Shown here piece by piece: positions 1-5,736 of a DNA stretch of 5,736 bases. The stretch spans positions 1 to 5,736 of the forward strand of contig CANLWQ010000138.1 of the NCBI GenBank assembly GCA_947494405.1, given 5' to 3'. This DNA comes from Comamonadaceae bacterium (lineage in GTDB: Bacteria > Pseudomonadota > Gammaproteobacteria > Burkholderiales > Burkholderiaceae_C). The notes under the pieces are model-generated. The model was given only the letters and a program-made list of their open reading frames with translations, did not search any database and had not been told where the DNA came from. Each line of letters starts with the position of its first letter. Position 1 is the first letter of the stretch. Position numbers and translations under genes: made by a program.

Positions 1-1479
1 AAAAACTGTGCGCACTTTTTCATGGCAGAAATGGCCATCTGGATGGCCGGCTACACCACCGTCGCGATTTTCCCCACCGAAAGCGCCGACACCGTGAAGT
101 TTGTTTTAGAGCATTCTGAGTCCAGCCTGCTGTTTGTCGGCAAGCTCGATGAATGGCACAAACAAGCCCCAGGTGTGCCCAAGGATTTGCCACGCATCGC
201 TTTGCCGCTGGCGCCGCAGACGCCTTACCAAAGCTGGGATGCCATCACTTCCAGCACCGAACCTTTGCAAGGCGATGTGCTGCGCGACGACAACGACTTG
301 GCCATGATTATTTACACCTCGGGTTCCACCGGACAACCCAAGGGCGCTATGCACAACTTTGCGCGCATCAGCGCCGTGGGTCACGGCATTGCCAACCGTA
401 TCAACGACAGCTTAGGTGCCAACCGCGATCACCGCATGTTGTCTTACCTGCCACTGGCGCATGTGTTCGAGCGCGCTTGGGCTGAAACCGTGTCTTTGGT
501 GCATGGTCGTATCCATATGTTTTTTGCCGAAAGTCTGGACACATTTATCCTCGACTTGAACCGCGCACAGCCCACCATTTTTGTGTCGGTGCCGCGTTTG
601 TGGTTGAAGTTTCAGCAAGGTGTGTTTGCCAAAATGCCCGCCAAAAAACTCAATCTGCTGCTGTCCCTGCCGTTTATTGGCAAGGTGGTGGCCAAAAAGG
701 TGCTGACCGGCTTGGGCTTAGACAAAGTGGAAATGGCCGGCAGCGGCTCGGCGCCCCTGCCGCCTGACTTGATTCGTTGGTACCGTCGATTGGGTTTGAA
801 TTTGGTTGAGGGCTATGCCATGACCGAAGACTTTGCTTACTCACACAGCTCCGACGACACCTACAACGAACCCGGTTACGTGGGTATTCCGTATGAAGGC
901 GTGCAGGCCCGTATCAGCGACGAAGGGGAAATTCTCATCAAGTCGCCTGGGCAAATGGTGGGCTATTACAAGCGCCCCGATCTGGATGCGCAAAGCTTCA
1001 CTGCTGACGGCTTCTTTAAAACCGGCGACTTGGGTTCGCGTCGCCCCGACGGTCAACTCAAAATCACCGGTCGCTTGAAAGAATTGTTCAAGACCAGCAA
1101 GGGCAAATATGTCGCACCCGCCCCCATTGAAAACCTGTTGAATGCCCACCCCATGATCGAGTTGTCCATGGTGTCGGGTTCGGGTTTTGAGTCGGCTTAT
1201 GCCTTGGTGGTATTGGCCGAAGACCTGCGTCCCAAGCTTCAGCAAAACGAGGTTCGCTCTGAGGTGGAAAAAGCCTTGTCCGAACTGCTTGCCAAGGTCA
1301 ACCAAGAAATCGCCGACTATGAACGGCTGAAAATGTTGGTGGTGGCGGCTCAGCCTTGGAGCATTGAAAACGGCTGCTTGACGCCCACCATGAAAATCAA
1401 ACGCAGCCACATTGAGTACTCGGTGCAGCACCAACTCGACAATTGGTATGCCAACAGCAAAGTGGTGATTTGGTCTTAA
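1..1479 (+). CDS. AMP-forming long-chain fatty acyl-CoA synthetase (5' end missing)
   Basis: The protein activates a fatty acid with ATP to an acyl-adenylate and then transfers the acyl group to CoA, the entry step of beta-oxidation and lipid synthesis, at the cytoplasmic face of the membrane. The reading frame is open from base 1, so the start lies outside the window; the ATG at 22 is an internal Met. Counting the first codon as 1, 492 residues are visible: P-loop YTSGSTGQPKG (105-115), the long-chain-type motif YLPLAHVFER (149-158), the adenine-site motif GYAMTE (271-276, Ala where Gly is usual), TGD (341-343), GRLKE (357-361) and the C-terminal PTMKIKR (462-468) with probable catalytic Lys465. 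The P-loop usually lies later, so roughly 60-100 N-terminal residues are missing. The LPLAHVFER motif and the KTSKGKYVAP stretch point to the FadD15/eukaryotic-ACSL type rather than benzoate-CoA ligase. Chain-length preference cannot be read. The gene converges on benE and their stop codons overlap. Confidence 0.93.
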   Translation, partial: KNCAHFFMAEMAIWMAGYTTVAIFPTESADTVKFVLEHSESSLLFVGKLDEWHKQAPGVPKDLPRIALPLAPQTPYQSWDAITSSTEPLQGDVLRDDNDLAMIIYTSGSTGQPKGAMHNFARISAVGHGIANRINDSLGANRDHRMLSYLPLAHVFERAWAETVSLVHGRIHMFFAESLDTFILDLNRAQPTIFVSVPRLWLKFQQGVFAKMPAKKLNLLLSLPFIGKVVAKKVLTGLGLDKVEMAGSGSAPLPPDLIRWYRRLGLNLVEGYAMTEDFAYSHSSDDTYNEPGYVGIPYEGVQARISDEGEILIKSPGQMVGYYKRPDLDAQSFTADGFFKTGDLGSRRPDGQLKITGRLKELFKTSKGKYVAPAPIENLLNAHPMIELSMVSGSGFESAYALVVLAEDLRPKLQQNEVRSEVEKALSELLAKVNQEIADYERLKMLVVAAQPWSIENGCLTPTMKIKRSHIEYSVQHQLDNWYANSKVVIWS

Positions 1480-2642
1480 ACCTTGGGGCGGGGTGACAAA
1501 CCCCAGGCCACACCACCGGCGACCAAGCCCCAAAACGCCGGGCCTATGCCCCACAAACTCAAACCCGAAGCGGTCACCAAAAAAGTGATGAAAGCCGGCT
1601 CGCGGGTGGATGTATCGGCCAAAGCACTCACCAGCGCATTGGCAATCGTGCCAAACAATGCCAGGCCTGCAATCACCATCACCAGCGCCTTGGGTAAAGC
1701 GGCAAACAAGCTGACCACCGAGGCGCCAGCCAAGCCCATCAACATATAAAACACACCAGCGCTCATGGCTGCGGTGTAGCGTTTACTTTTATCTGGATGC
1801 GCCTCTTCACTCGAGCAAATCGCTGCAGTGATGGCGGCCAAGTTCAGCGCAAACGCGCCAAAAGGCGCCAGCAGCAGATTGACCACACCAATCCAGCCCA
1901 TCACGGGGGACAAGGGTGGCGCGTAGCCATGCGCTTTCATCGCCGCCACGCCGGGAATGTTTTGCGCAGCCATGGTGATGATGAACAAAGGCAAGGCCAT
2001 GCCAATCAAAGCTGCCAAGCTGAATTGCGGTGTGACCCACATGGGTTGGGCCCACTGCCAATCAATGCTTTGCCAATCCACACTGCCCTGCCAAGCGGCA
2101 AGCGCAGTTCCAGCAAACAACGACAAGACCACGGCATAGCGGGCTTGCCAGCGTCTGGCCAGCAAATACACCAGCGTCATCAACAAAGGCAGCGCCCACT
2201 GCTGCGACATGGTGACAAACACATCCAAGCCCAAGCGCAACAACACCCCCGCCAACATGCCAGAGGCCAGAGGCAATGGTATGCGGTGCATGAAGCGCTC
2301 AAACACACCGCTAAAGCCCACCGCTATCACCAATAAGGCGGACACCACAAAAGCGCCTATGACTTCGGCCATGGGCATGCCACTGGCCGCGGTGATCAGC
2401 ATGGCGGCTCCTGGCGTGGACCACGCCGTGACCACCGGTTGTTTGTAATGCCACGACAAGCCCAAGCAGGTGATGCCCATGCCCAAACCCAGCGCCCAAA
2501 TCCAAGACGCCATTTGCGCGGCATCTGCGCCAGAGACCTGAGCCGCGTGGAACACCACCGCCGCAGAACTGGAAAAACCCACCATGACCGTGACTGCGCC
2601 CGCAAACACGGTTGACACAGAGACATCTTTAATGAAAGACAT
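1476..2642 (-). CDS. benE: BenE-family benzoate/H+ symporter
   Basis: This inner-membrane secondary transporter is predicted to bring benzoate or a related aromatic acid into the cytoplasm with protons. It has 388 residues, a full length for BenE, and is almost wholly hydrophobic with many membrane segments. Family hallmarks are AWSTPGAAML (73-82), MAAQNIPGVAAMKAHGY (224-240) and APFGAFALNLAAITAAICSS (259-278) followed by EEAHPD (279-284). These TPG and QN(I/L)PG elements belong to the BenE/UraA-like fold, where broken helices line the substrate site. The ATG at 2642 is preceded by AAAGGA ten bases upstream, and the frame is closed by a stop at 2706-2708. A tryptophan-rich segment (184-202, five Trp) lies between membrane segments. 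The gene is divergent from the hydroxy-acid oxidase and convergent with the acyl-CoA synthetase. No benzoate-degradation gene lies in the window, so the real substrate is inferred from the family only. Confidence 0.93.
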   Translation of the reverse strand: MSFIKDVSVSTVFAGAVTVMVGFSSSAAVVFHAAQVSGADAAQMASWIWALGLGMGITCLGLSWHYKQPVVTAWSTPGAAMLITAASGMPMAEVIGAFVVSALLVIAVGFSGVFERFMHRIPLPLASGMLAGVLLRLGLDVFVTMSQQWALPLLMTLVYLLARRWQARYAVVLSLFAGTALAAWQGSVDWQSIDWQWAQPMWVTPQFSLAALIGMALPLFIITMAAQNIPGVAAMKAHGYAPPLSPVMGWIGVVNLLLAPFGAFALNLAAITAAICSSEEAHPDKSKRYTAAMSAGVFYMLMGLAGASVVSLFAALPKALVMVIAGLALFGTIANALVSALADTSTREPAFITFLVTASGLSLWGIGPAFWGLVAGGVAWGLSPRPKV

Positions 2643-2652
2643 GCGAGGCTTA

Positions 2653-2658
2653 TCCTTT
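2653..2658 (-). promoter_or_regulatory. Ribosome binding site of benE
   Basis: On the minus strand this reads AAAGGA, ten bases before the ATG at 2642. It is a fair Shine-Dalgarno match and supports that ATG as the start. The spacing is slightly long. Confidence 0.5.
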
Positions 2659-2768
2659 GATCGACCAAACCCGCATCCTATCTCTGCTGAGTCTTGGCTA
2701 TGACCTCAAGCGATATCTGGGCGACACCTCTTTGATCTGACAGGGGCTAACATGGAGGAAGTTTGTTC

Positions 2769-2773
2769 AGGAG
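2769..2773 (+). promoter_or_regulatory. Ribosome binding site of the hydroxy-acid oxidase gene
   Basis: AGGAG lies six bases before the ATG at 2780. An in-frame TGA at 2738-2740 with no ATG, GTG or TTG in between leaves this ATG as the first possible start. A stronger match, GGAGGA at 2754-2759, is 20 bases from the start and too far to act directly. Confidence 0.65.
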
Positions 2774-2779
2774 TTTCCT

Positions 2780-3931
2780 ATGACCGTCATTACCCATATT
2801 GCAGACCTTCAAGCCTTGGCGAAAAAACGTGTGCCGAAAATGTTTTACGACTACGCCGATTCAGGCAGTTGGACAGAAAGCACCTACCGCGCCAATGAAG
2901 ATGATTTTCAAAAAATCAAACTTCGCCAACGCGTGGCGGTCAATATGGAAGGCCGCAACACCTCCAGCACCATGATTGGCCAAACAGTTGCCATGCCCGT
3001 CGCCATCGCGCCCACCGGCATGACAGGTATGCAGCATGCCGATGGTGAAATTTTGGCGGCCCGTGCCGCGAAAAAATTTGGCATCCCCTTCACCTTGTCC
3101 ACCATGAGCATTTGCTCTATCGAAGAAGTGGCCAAGCATGCGGGCGCCGGATTTTGGTTTCAGCTCTACGTCATGCGTGACCGCGAATTTGTGGCTCGCT
3201 TAATTGAACGCGCCAAAGTCGCGGGTTGCACAGCACTGGTGTTGACGCTGGACTTGCAAATCTTGGGGCAACGCCATAAAGACATTAAAAACGGTTTGTC
3301 TGCACCACCCAAACCCACCATTGCCAACCTGATCAACCTCATGACCAAGCCCGGTTGGTGCATGGGCATGCTGGGTACACCGCGTCGCCAGTTTGGCAAT
3401 ATCGTCGGCCATGTCAAAGGCGTCGAAGACATGAGTTCTTTGGGCGAGTGGACCAGCGGCCAATTCGACCCCACCCTGAGTTGGGCTGACGTGGAGTGGG
3501 TGAAAAAACTCTGGGACGGCAAACTCATTTTGAAAGGCATTCAAGACGTGGAAGACGCACGCTTGGCGGTGCAAAGCGGTGCGGACGCCCTCATCGTGTC
3601 CAACCACGGCGGGCGTCAACTGGATGGCGCCGAGTCCAGCATCAACGCCTTGCCAGCCATTGTGCAAGCTGTGGGCAAAGACATCGAAGTGCATATGGAT
3701 GGCGGCATTCGCAGCGGCCAAGATGTGCTCAAAGCCAGGGCGCTGGGCGCACAAGGTGTGTACATAGGCCGCGCCATGCTGTATGGCTTGGGCGCCATGG
3801 GTGAAGAGGGCGTGAGCAAAGCGCTGCAAATCATCCACAAAGAGTTGGAACTCAGCATGGCGTTTTGTGGCCATACCCAGATCAACACGGTAGACCGCAA
3901 CATTTTGTTGCCTGGAACTTTCCCTAGCTAA
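2780..3931 (+). CDS. FMN-dependent alpha-hydroxy acid dehydrogenase/oxidase (LldD/glycolate oxidase family)
   Basis: The enzyme oxidises an L-2-hydroxy acid to the 2-keto acid on FMN in a TIM barrel; bacterial relatives such as LldD pass electrons to the respiratory chain. The 383 residues match the family's length. Visible active-site parts, by alignment from memory with spinach glycolate oxidase and E. coli LldD, are Tyr25 in FYDYADSG, FQLYV with its substrate Tyr, Thr156/Asp158 and Arg165 in LTLDLQILGQRHKD, the flavin-contacting Lys252 in LKGI, and SNHGGRQLDGA with catalytic base His276 and Arg279. A DGGIR phosphate-binding loop and GRAMLYGL follow. LSTMSICSIEEV and the C-terminal half resemble LldD most, but LDLQILGQ differs from the VD(T/M)P found in the reference enzymes, so lactate, glycolate, mandelate or another hydroxy acid are all possible; I give no symbol. 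dinB follows after 20 bp, probably on the same transcript. Confidence 0.93.
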   Translation: MTVITHIADLQALAKKRVPKMFYDYADSGSWTESTYRANEDDFQKIKLRQRVAVNMEGRNTSSTMIGQTVAMPVAIAPTGMTGMQHADGEILAARAAKKFGIPFTLSTMSICSIEEVAKHAGAGFWFQLYVMRDREFVARLIERAKVAGCTALVLTLDLQILGQRHKDIKNGLSAPPKPTIANLINLMTKPGWCMGMLGTPRRQFGNIVGHVKGVEDMSSLGEWTSGQFDPTLSWADVEWVKKLWDGKLILKGIQDVEDARLAVQSGADALIVSNHGGRQLDGAESSINALPAIVQAVGKDIEVHMDGGIRSGQDVLKARALGAQGVYIGRAMLYGLGAMGEEGVSKALQIIHKELELSMAFCGHTQINTVDRNILLPGTFPS

Positions 3932-3951
3932 GCTTTGTAGCCTAGGCGTTC

Positions 3952-5235
3952 ATGGCCTTACTGCGCCGCATTGCCCACTTGGACATGGATGCGTTTTACG
4001 CATCGGTCGAATTGCTGCGTTACCCCCAGCTCAAAGGCTTACCGGTGGTGATTGGCGGGGGCCGGCGTCGCGAAGATGATTTGCTGGCTGCCATGCGTTT
4101 GCGCGAACCTGACCGCGAATGGACCAGCGAACATTTAAGCGACATCCCCTTAGATGTATTCCCGCGCTTAACCAGCTATGAAGGACGTGGCGTCATCACC
4201 ACCGCCACCTATGCAGCCAGGGCTTTCGGTGTGGGCTCGGCCATGGGTGTGATGAAGGCTGCCAAGCTGTGCCCTCAAGCTATTTTGCTGCCGGTCGACT
4301 TTGACCAATACCGCCACTACTCACGCACTTTCAAAGACATTGTTCTGGAGATTGCGCCGGTGGTGGAAGACCGCGGCGTAGATGAAATTTACATAGACTT
4401 CACCGATGTGCCAGGCGGACAACGCGCAGGCGGACAAGCCTTGGCACGTTTGATTCAAAAAGCCATCAGCGACGCCACCGGCCTGACCTGCTCAATAGGT
4501 GTGGCACCCAACAAACTGTTGGCCAAGATGGCCAGTGAGTTCAACAAGCCCAACGGTATTTCCATTATTCACATGGAAGATATTCAAAGCCGCATTTGGC
4601 CTTTGACGTGTCGCAAGATCAACGGCATTGGCCCCAAGGCCGATGAGAAACTGCAGGCGTTTGGCATTCACACGATTGGCGATTTGGCGACCAAAGAACG
4701 TGAATGGCTGATGCAGCACTTTGGCAAAGCCTATGGCGCTTGGCTGTTTGATGCGTCTCACGGCATAGATGAACGTGCGGTGGTGACTGAAAGCGAGCCA
4801 GTGTCCATGAGCCGCGAAACCACTTTTGAAAAAGACCTGCACGTTGTGCATGACCGCGCTGCCTTGGGCGACATTTTTACGCGCTTGTGCCAACAAGTGG
4901 CCGCTGATTTGCAGCGCAAAGGTTATGTGGGCAAAACCATTGGCATCAAGCTGCGTTTCGATAATTTTCAAAGCGTCACACGCGACCAAACGATTGACCA
5001 TTACACCGCCAACCCCGCAGAAATTCGTCAGGTGGGTGGTTTGTGTTTAAAGCGGGTGGACATGAAGCGCCGTCTTCGCTTGCTGGGTGTGCGGGTGGGC
5101 GCACTGGTGAAATCAGACGCCAAGGAAGCGCTCTACCCTGCTGCGGCAAAATTGCCTACCGTCTTGCAAGCACGCGAACCTGCTTTGCCTTCTTCACCTT
5201 CAGAGCCCCAACATGAACAAGCTGACCTGTTTTGA
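3952..5235 (+). CDS. dinB: DNA polymerase IV (Y-family translesion polymerase DinB)
   Basis: This error-prone polymerase copies past damaged bases and has no proofreading. Of 427 residues, the palm/fingers carry HLDMDAFYASVE with metal ligand Asp11 and steric-gate Tyr16, the nucleotide-contacting Tyr87 and Arg90 in TYAARAFG, and Asp144-Glu145 in VDEIYID. CSIGVAPNKLLAK (180-192) is the usual Y-family motif, the thumb helix-hairpin-helix is near 218-245, and the little finger begins near SMSRETTFEKDL. The protein ends in QADLF (423-427), close to the consensus beta-clamp-binding peptide. It is longer than E. coli Pol IV (351 residues) because of an extra 38 or so residues at about 40-78 and a longer C-terminal tail. 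The ATG at 3952 is the first start after an in-frame TAG at 3943, and the next Met would remove Asp11. The Shine-Dalgarno is weak (AGG, 3944-3946). No LexA box is seen in the short upstream gap, so expression probably depends on the oxidase gene's promoter. Confidence 0.96.
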   Translation: MALLRRIAHLDMDAFYASVELLRYPQLKGLPVVIGGGRRREDDLLAAMRLREPDREWTSEHLSDIPLDVFPRLTSYEGRGVITTATYAARAFGVGSAMGVMKAAKLCPQAILLPVDFDQYRHYSRTFKDIVLEIAPVVEDRGVDEIYIDFTDVPGGQRAGGQALARLIQKAISDATGLTCSIGVAPNKLLAKMASEFNKPNGISIIHMEDIQSRIWPLTCRKINGIGPKADEKLQAFGIHTIGDLATKEREWLMQHFGKAYGAWLFDASHGIDERAVVTESEPVSMSRETTFEKDLHVVHDRAALGDIFTRLCQQVAADLQRKGYVGKTIGIKLRFDNFQSVTRDQTIDHYTANPAEIRQVGGLCLKRVDMKRRLRLLGVRVGALVKSDAKEALYPAAAKLPTVLQAREPALPSSPSEPQHEQADLF

Positions 5236-5736
5236 TTTAAGCATCAACGACCATATCGCCCACTTGGTGTTGAACCGCCCCCAAGCACTCAACACCTTGG
5301 ACCTGATTTTTTGGCGAGAGCTTGATGCAGTGCTTCACGATTTACACCAAGGCAACCAAGCGCGTGTTTTGGTGATCAGCAGCACCGGCAAACATTTCAG
5401 CGCGGGCATGTCGCTGGAGGTGTTTGGCTCGACGGTCGCAATGGATGACCAAAGCGCCGAAGGCCGCGCTGCGATTTGCGATATGTTGGCGGGTTTGCAA
5501 TCCACCTTCACCCGCATTGAAAACTTGCGCATACCCGTTATTGTGGTGTTGCAAGGCGGTTGCATTGGCGGCGCGGTGGACATGGTCACAGCCGCTTGCT
5601 TGCGTTACGCCAGCGCAGATGCGTTTTTCTGTATCCAAGAAATCAATATCGGCATGGTGGCCGATGTGGGCACCTTGCAGCGTTTACCCAAACTCATGCC
5701 CATGGCGGTGGTGAAAGAACTGGCTTACACCGGACG
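5213..5736 (+). CDS. Crotonase-family protein, probable delta(3,5)-delta(2,4)-dienoyl-CoA isomerase (3' end missing)
   Basis: The fold binds acyl-CoA; the predicted reaction shifts 3,5-dienoyl-CoA to 2,4-dienoyl-CoA, an auxiliary step in beta-oxidation of unsaturated fatty acids with odd-numbered double bonds. The start fits crotonase N-termini (LVLNRPQALNTL, 18-29), and 174 codons are present before the window ends, out of about 260-270 usual. Asp123 (GGAVDM), Glu143 (IQEINIG) and Asp151 (VADVGTLQRLPK) match the acidic residues Asp176, Glu196 and Asp204 of rat dienoyl-CoA isomerase, with the same spacing of 20 and 8. The oxyanion-hole motif is FSAGMS (62-67), with Met-Ser where Ile/Leu/Ala-Asp is common. 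The gene overlaps the 3' end of dinB by 23 bp in another frame and has only a weak ribosome site (CAGAG, 5201-5205), which suggests translational coupling. A plain enoyl-CoA hydratase is less likely, because the second catalytic Glu of hydratases does not fall at the Asp151 position. The C-terminal domain cannot be judged. Confidence 0.88.
   Translation, partial: MNKLTCFDLSINDHIAHLVLNRPQALNTLDLIFWRELDAVLHDLHQGNQARVLVISSTGKHFSAGMSLEVFGSTVAMDDQSAEGRAAICDMLAGLQSTFTRIENLRIPVIVVLQGGCIGGAVDMVTAACLRYASADAFFCIQEINIGMVADVGTLQRLPKLMPMAVVKELAYTG

Larger units (their letters stand above)
2643..2779. promoter_or_regulatory. Divergent intergenic region between benE and the hydroxy-acid oxidase gene
   Basis: Both flanking genes start here and read outwards, so these 137 bp should hold the promoters of both transcripts and possibly a shared operator. 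I could not find a convincing pair of -35 and -10 boxes with 16-18 bp spacing on either strand; the hexamers present (for example TTGGCT near 2694, or TTGAGG on the minus strand) have poor partners or spacing. An 8-bp direct repeat CTTTGATC occurs at 2655-2662 and 2730-2737, close to each gene start. No regulator gene is next to the region. The regulatory role is inferred from gene orientation only. Confidence 0.45.

Noticed and set aside
1481..1507. Possible hairpin (GGGGT-GACAA-ACCCC, or a bulged 7-bp stem) just after the synthetase stop, as a terminator
   Set aside because: The stem is short and no run of T follows on either strand. It also lies within the last codons of benE, so the bases are explained by coding.
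841..1554. 237-codon open frame on the minus strand
   Set aside because: It lies opposite the acyl-CoA synthetase, whose motifs are clear, and its own translation (His- and Gly-rich) resembles no family and has no ribosome site that I can see.
1797..2336. 179-codon open frame on the plus strand inside benE
   Set aside because: The translation is rich in Arg, Gln and His without hydrophobic core patterns, as expected opposite a membrane-protein gene.
2752..2898. ATG with overlapping GGAGGA giving a 48-codon frame ahead of the oxidase gene, as a leader peptide
   Set aside because: It runs out of frame into the oxidase gene, has no ribosome site of its own upstream of its ATG, and its product shows no recognisable feature.
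3200..3874. 224-codon open frame on the minus strand
   Set aside because: It is antisense to the hydroxy-acid oxidase, with biased composition (many His, Ala, Gln) typical of a shadow frame.
3932..3951. Search for a LexA (SOS) box or a separate promoter before dinB
   Set aside because: The 20-bp gap has no CTGT-N8-ACAG-like sequence and no room for a full promoter; CCTAGG there is only a short palindrome.
1..5736. RNA genes, CRISPR arrays, insertion sequences, prophage or defence genes
   Set aside because: Nearly all bases are covered by recognisable housekeeping or metabolic genes. No spaced repeats, terminal inverted repeats, tRNA-like cloverleaf or change in base composition was seen.

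Overview
The window looks like an ordinary, gene-dense piece of a betaproteobacterial chromosome, most likely Burkholderiales and perhaps Comamonadaceae (Limnohabitans- or Rhodoferax-like). This rests on the style of the proteins, in particular a DinB with a long insertion that I recall from Burkholderiales homologues, an LldD-like oxidase and a long-chain acyl-CoA ligase, and on a moderate GC content (mid-50s % by eye). It is an inference, since no taxonomic marker gene is present.

Layout. 1-1479 (+): the 3' part of an AMP-forming long-chain fatty acyl-CoA synthetase, whose start lies upstream of the window. 1476-2642 (-): a complete BenE-family benzoate/H+ symporter, convergent with the synthetase so that the two stop codons overlap. 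2643-2779: a 137-bp divergent intergenic region that must hold the start signals of both flanking transcripts. 2780-3931 (+): an FMN-dependent alpha-hydroxy acid dehydrogenase/oxidase of the LldD/glycolate oxidase family. 3952-5235 (+): DNA polymerase IV (DinB), 20 bp behind the oxidase. 5213-5736 (+): the first 174 codons of a crotonase-fold protein that overlaps the end of dinB by 23 bp and carries the three acidic residues of delta(3,5)-delta(2,4)-dienoyl-CoA isomerase. It runs off the right edge.

How the genes relate. The three right-hand genes are packed tightly enough (20-bp gap, then 23-bp overlap) to be one transcript: hydroxy-acid oxidase, dinB, dienoyl-CoA isomerase. The acyl-CoA synthetase and the isomerase both fit fatty-acid activation and beta-oxidation of unsaturated chains. 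BenE imports an aromatic acid, and the oxidase feeds electrons from a 2-hydroxy acid into metabolism. DinB is the outlier, an SOS-type lesion-bypass polymerase inside a metabolic operon with no LexA box visible close by.

I found no RNA gene, insertion sequence, CRISPR array, phage gene or attachment site, and nothing that amounts to a new biological system. The most notable points are the roughly 38-residue insertion in the DinB fingers/palm region, the overlap that lets one stretch of DNA encode both the clamp-binding tail of DinB and the start of the isomerase, and the placement of dinB in a metabolic operon.
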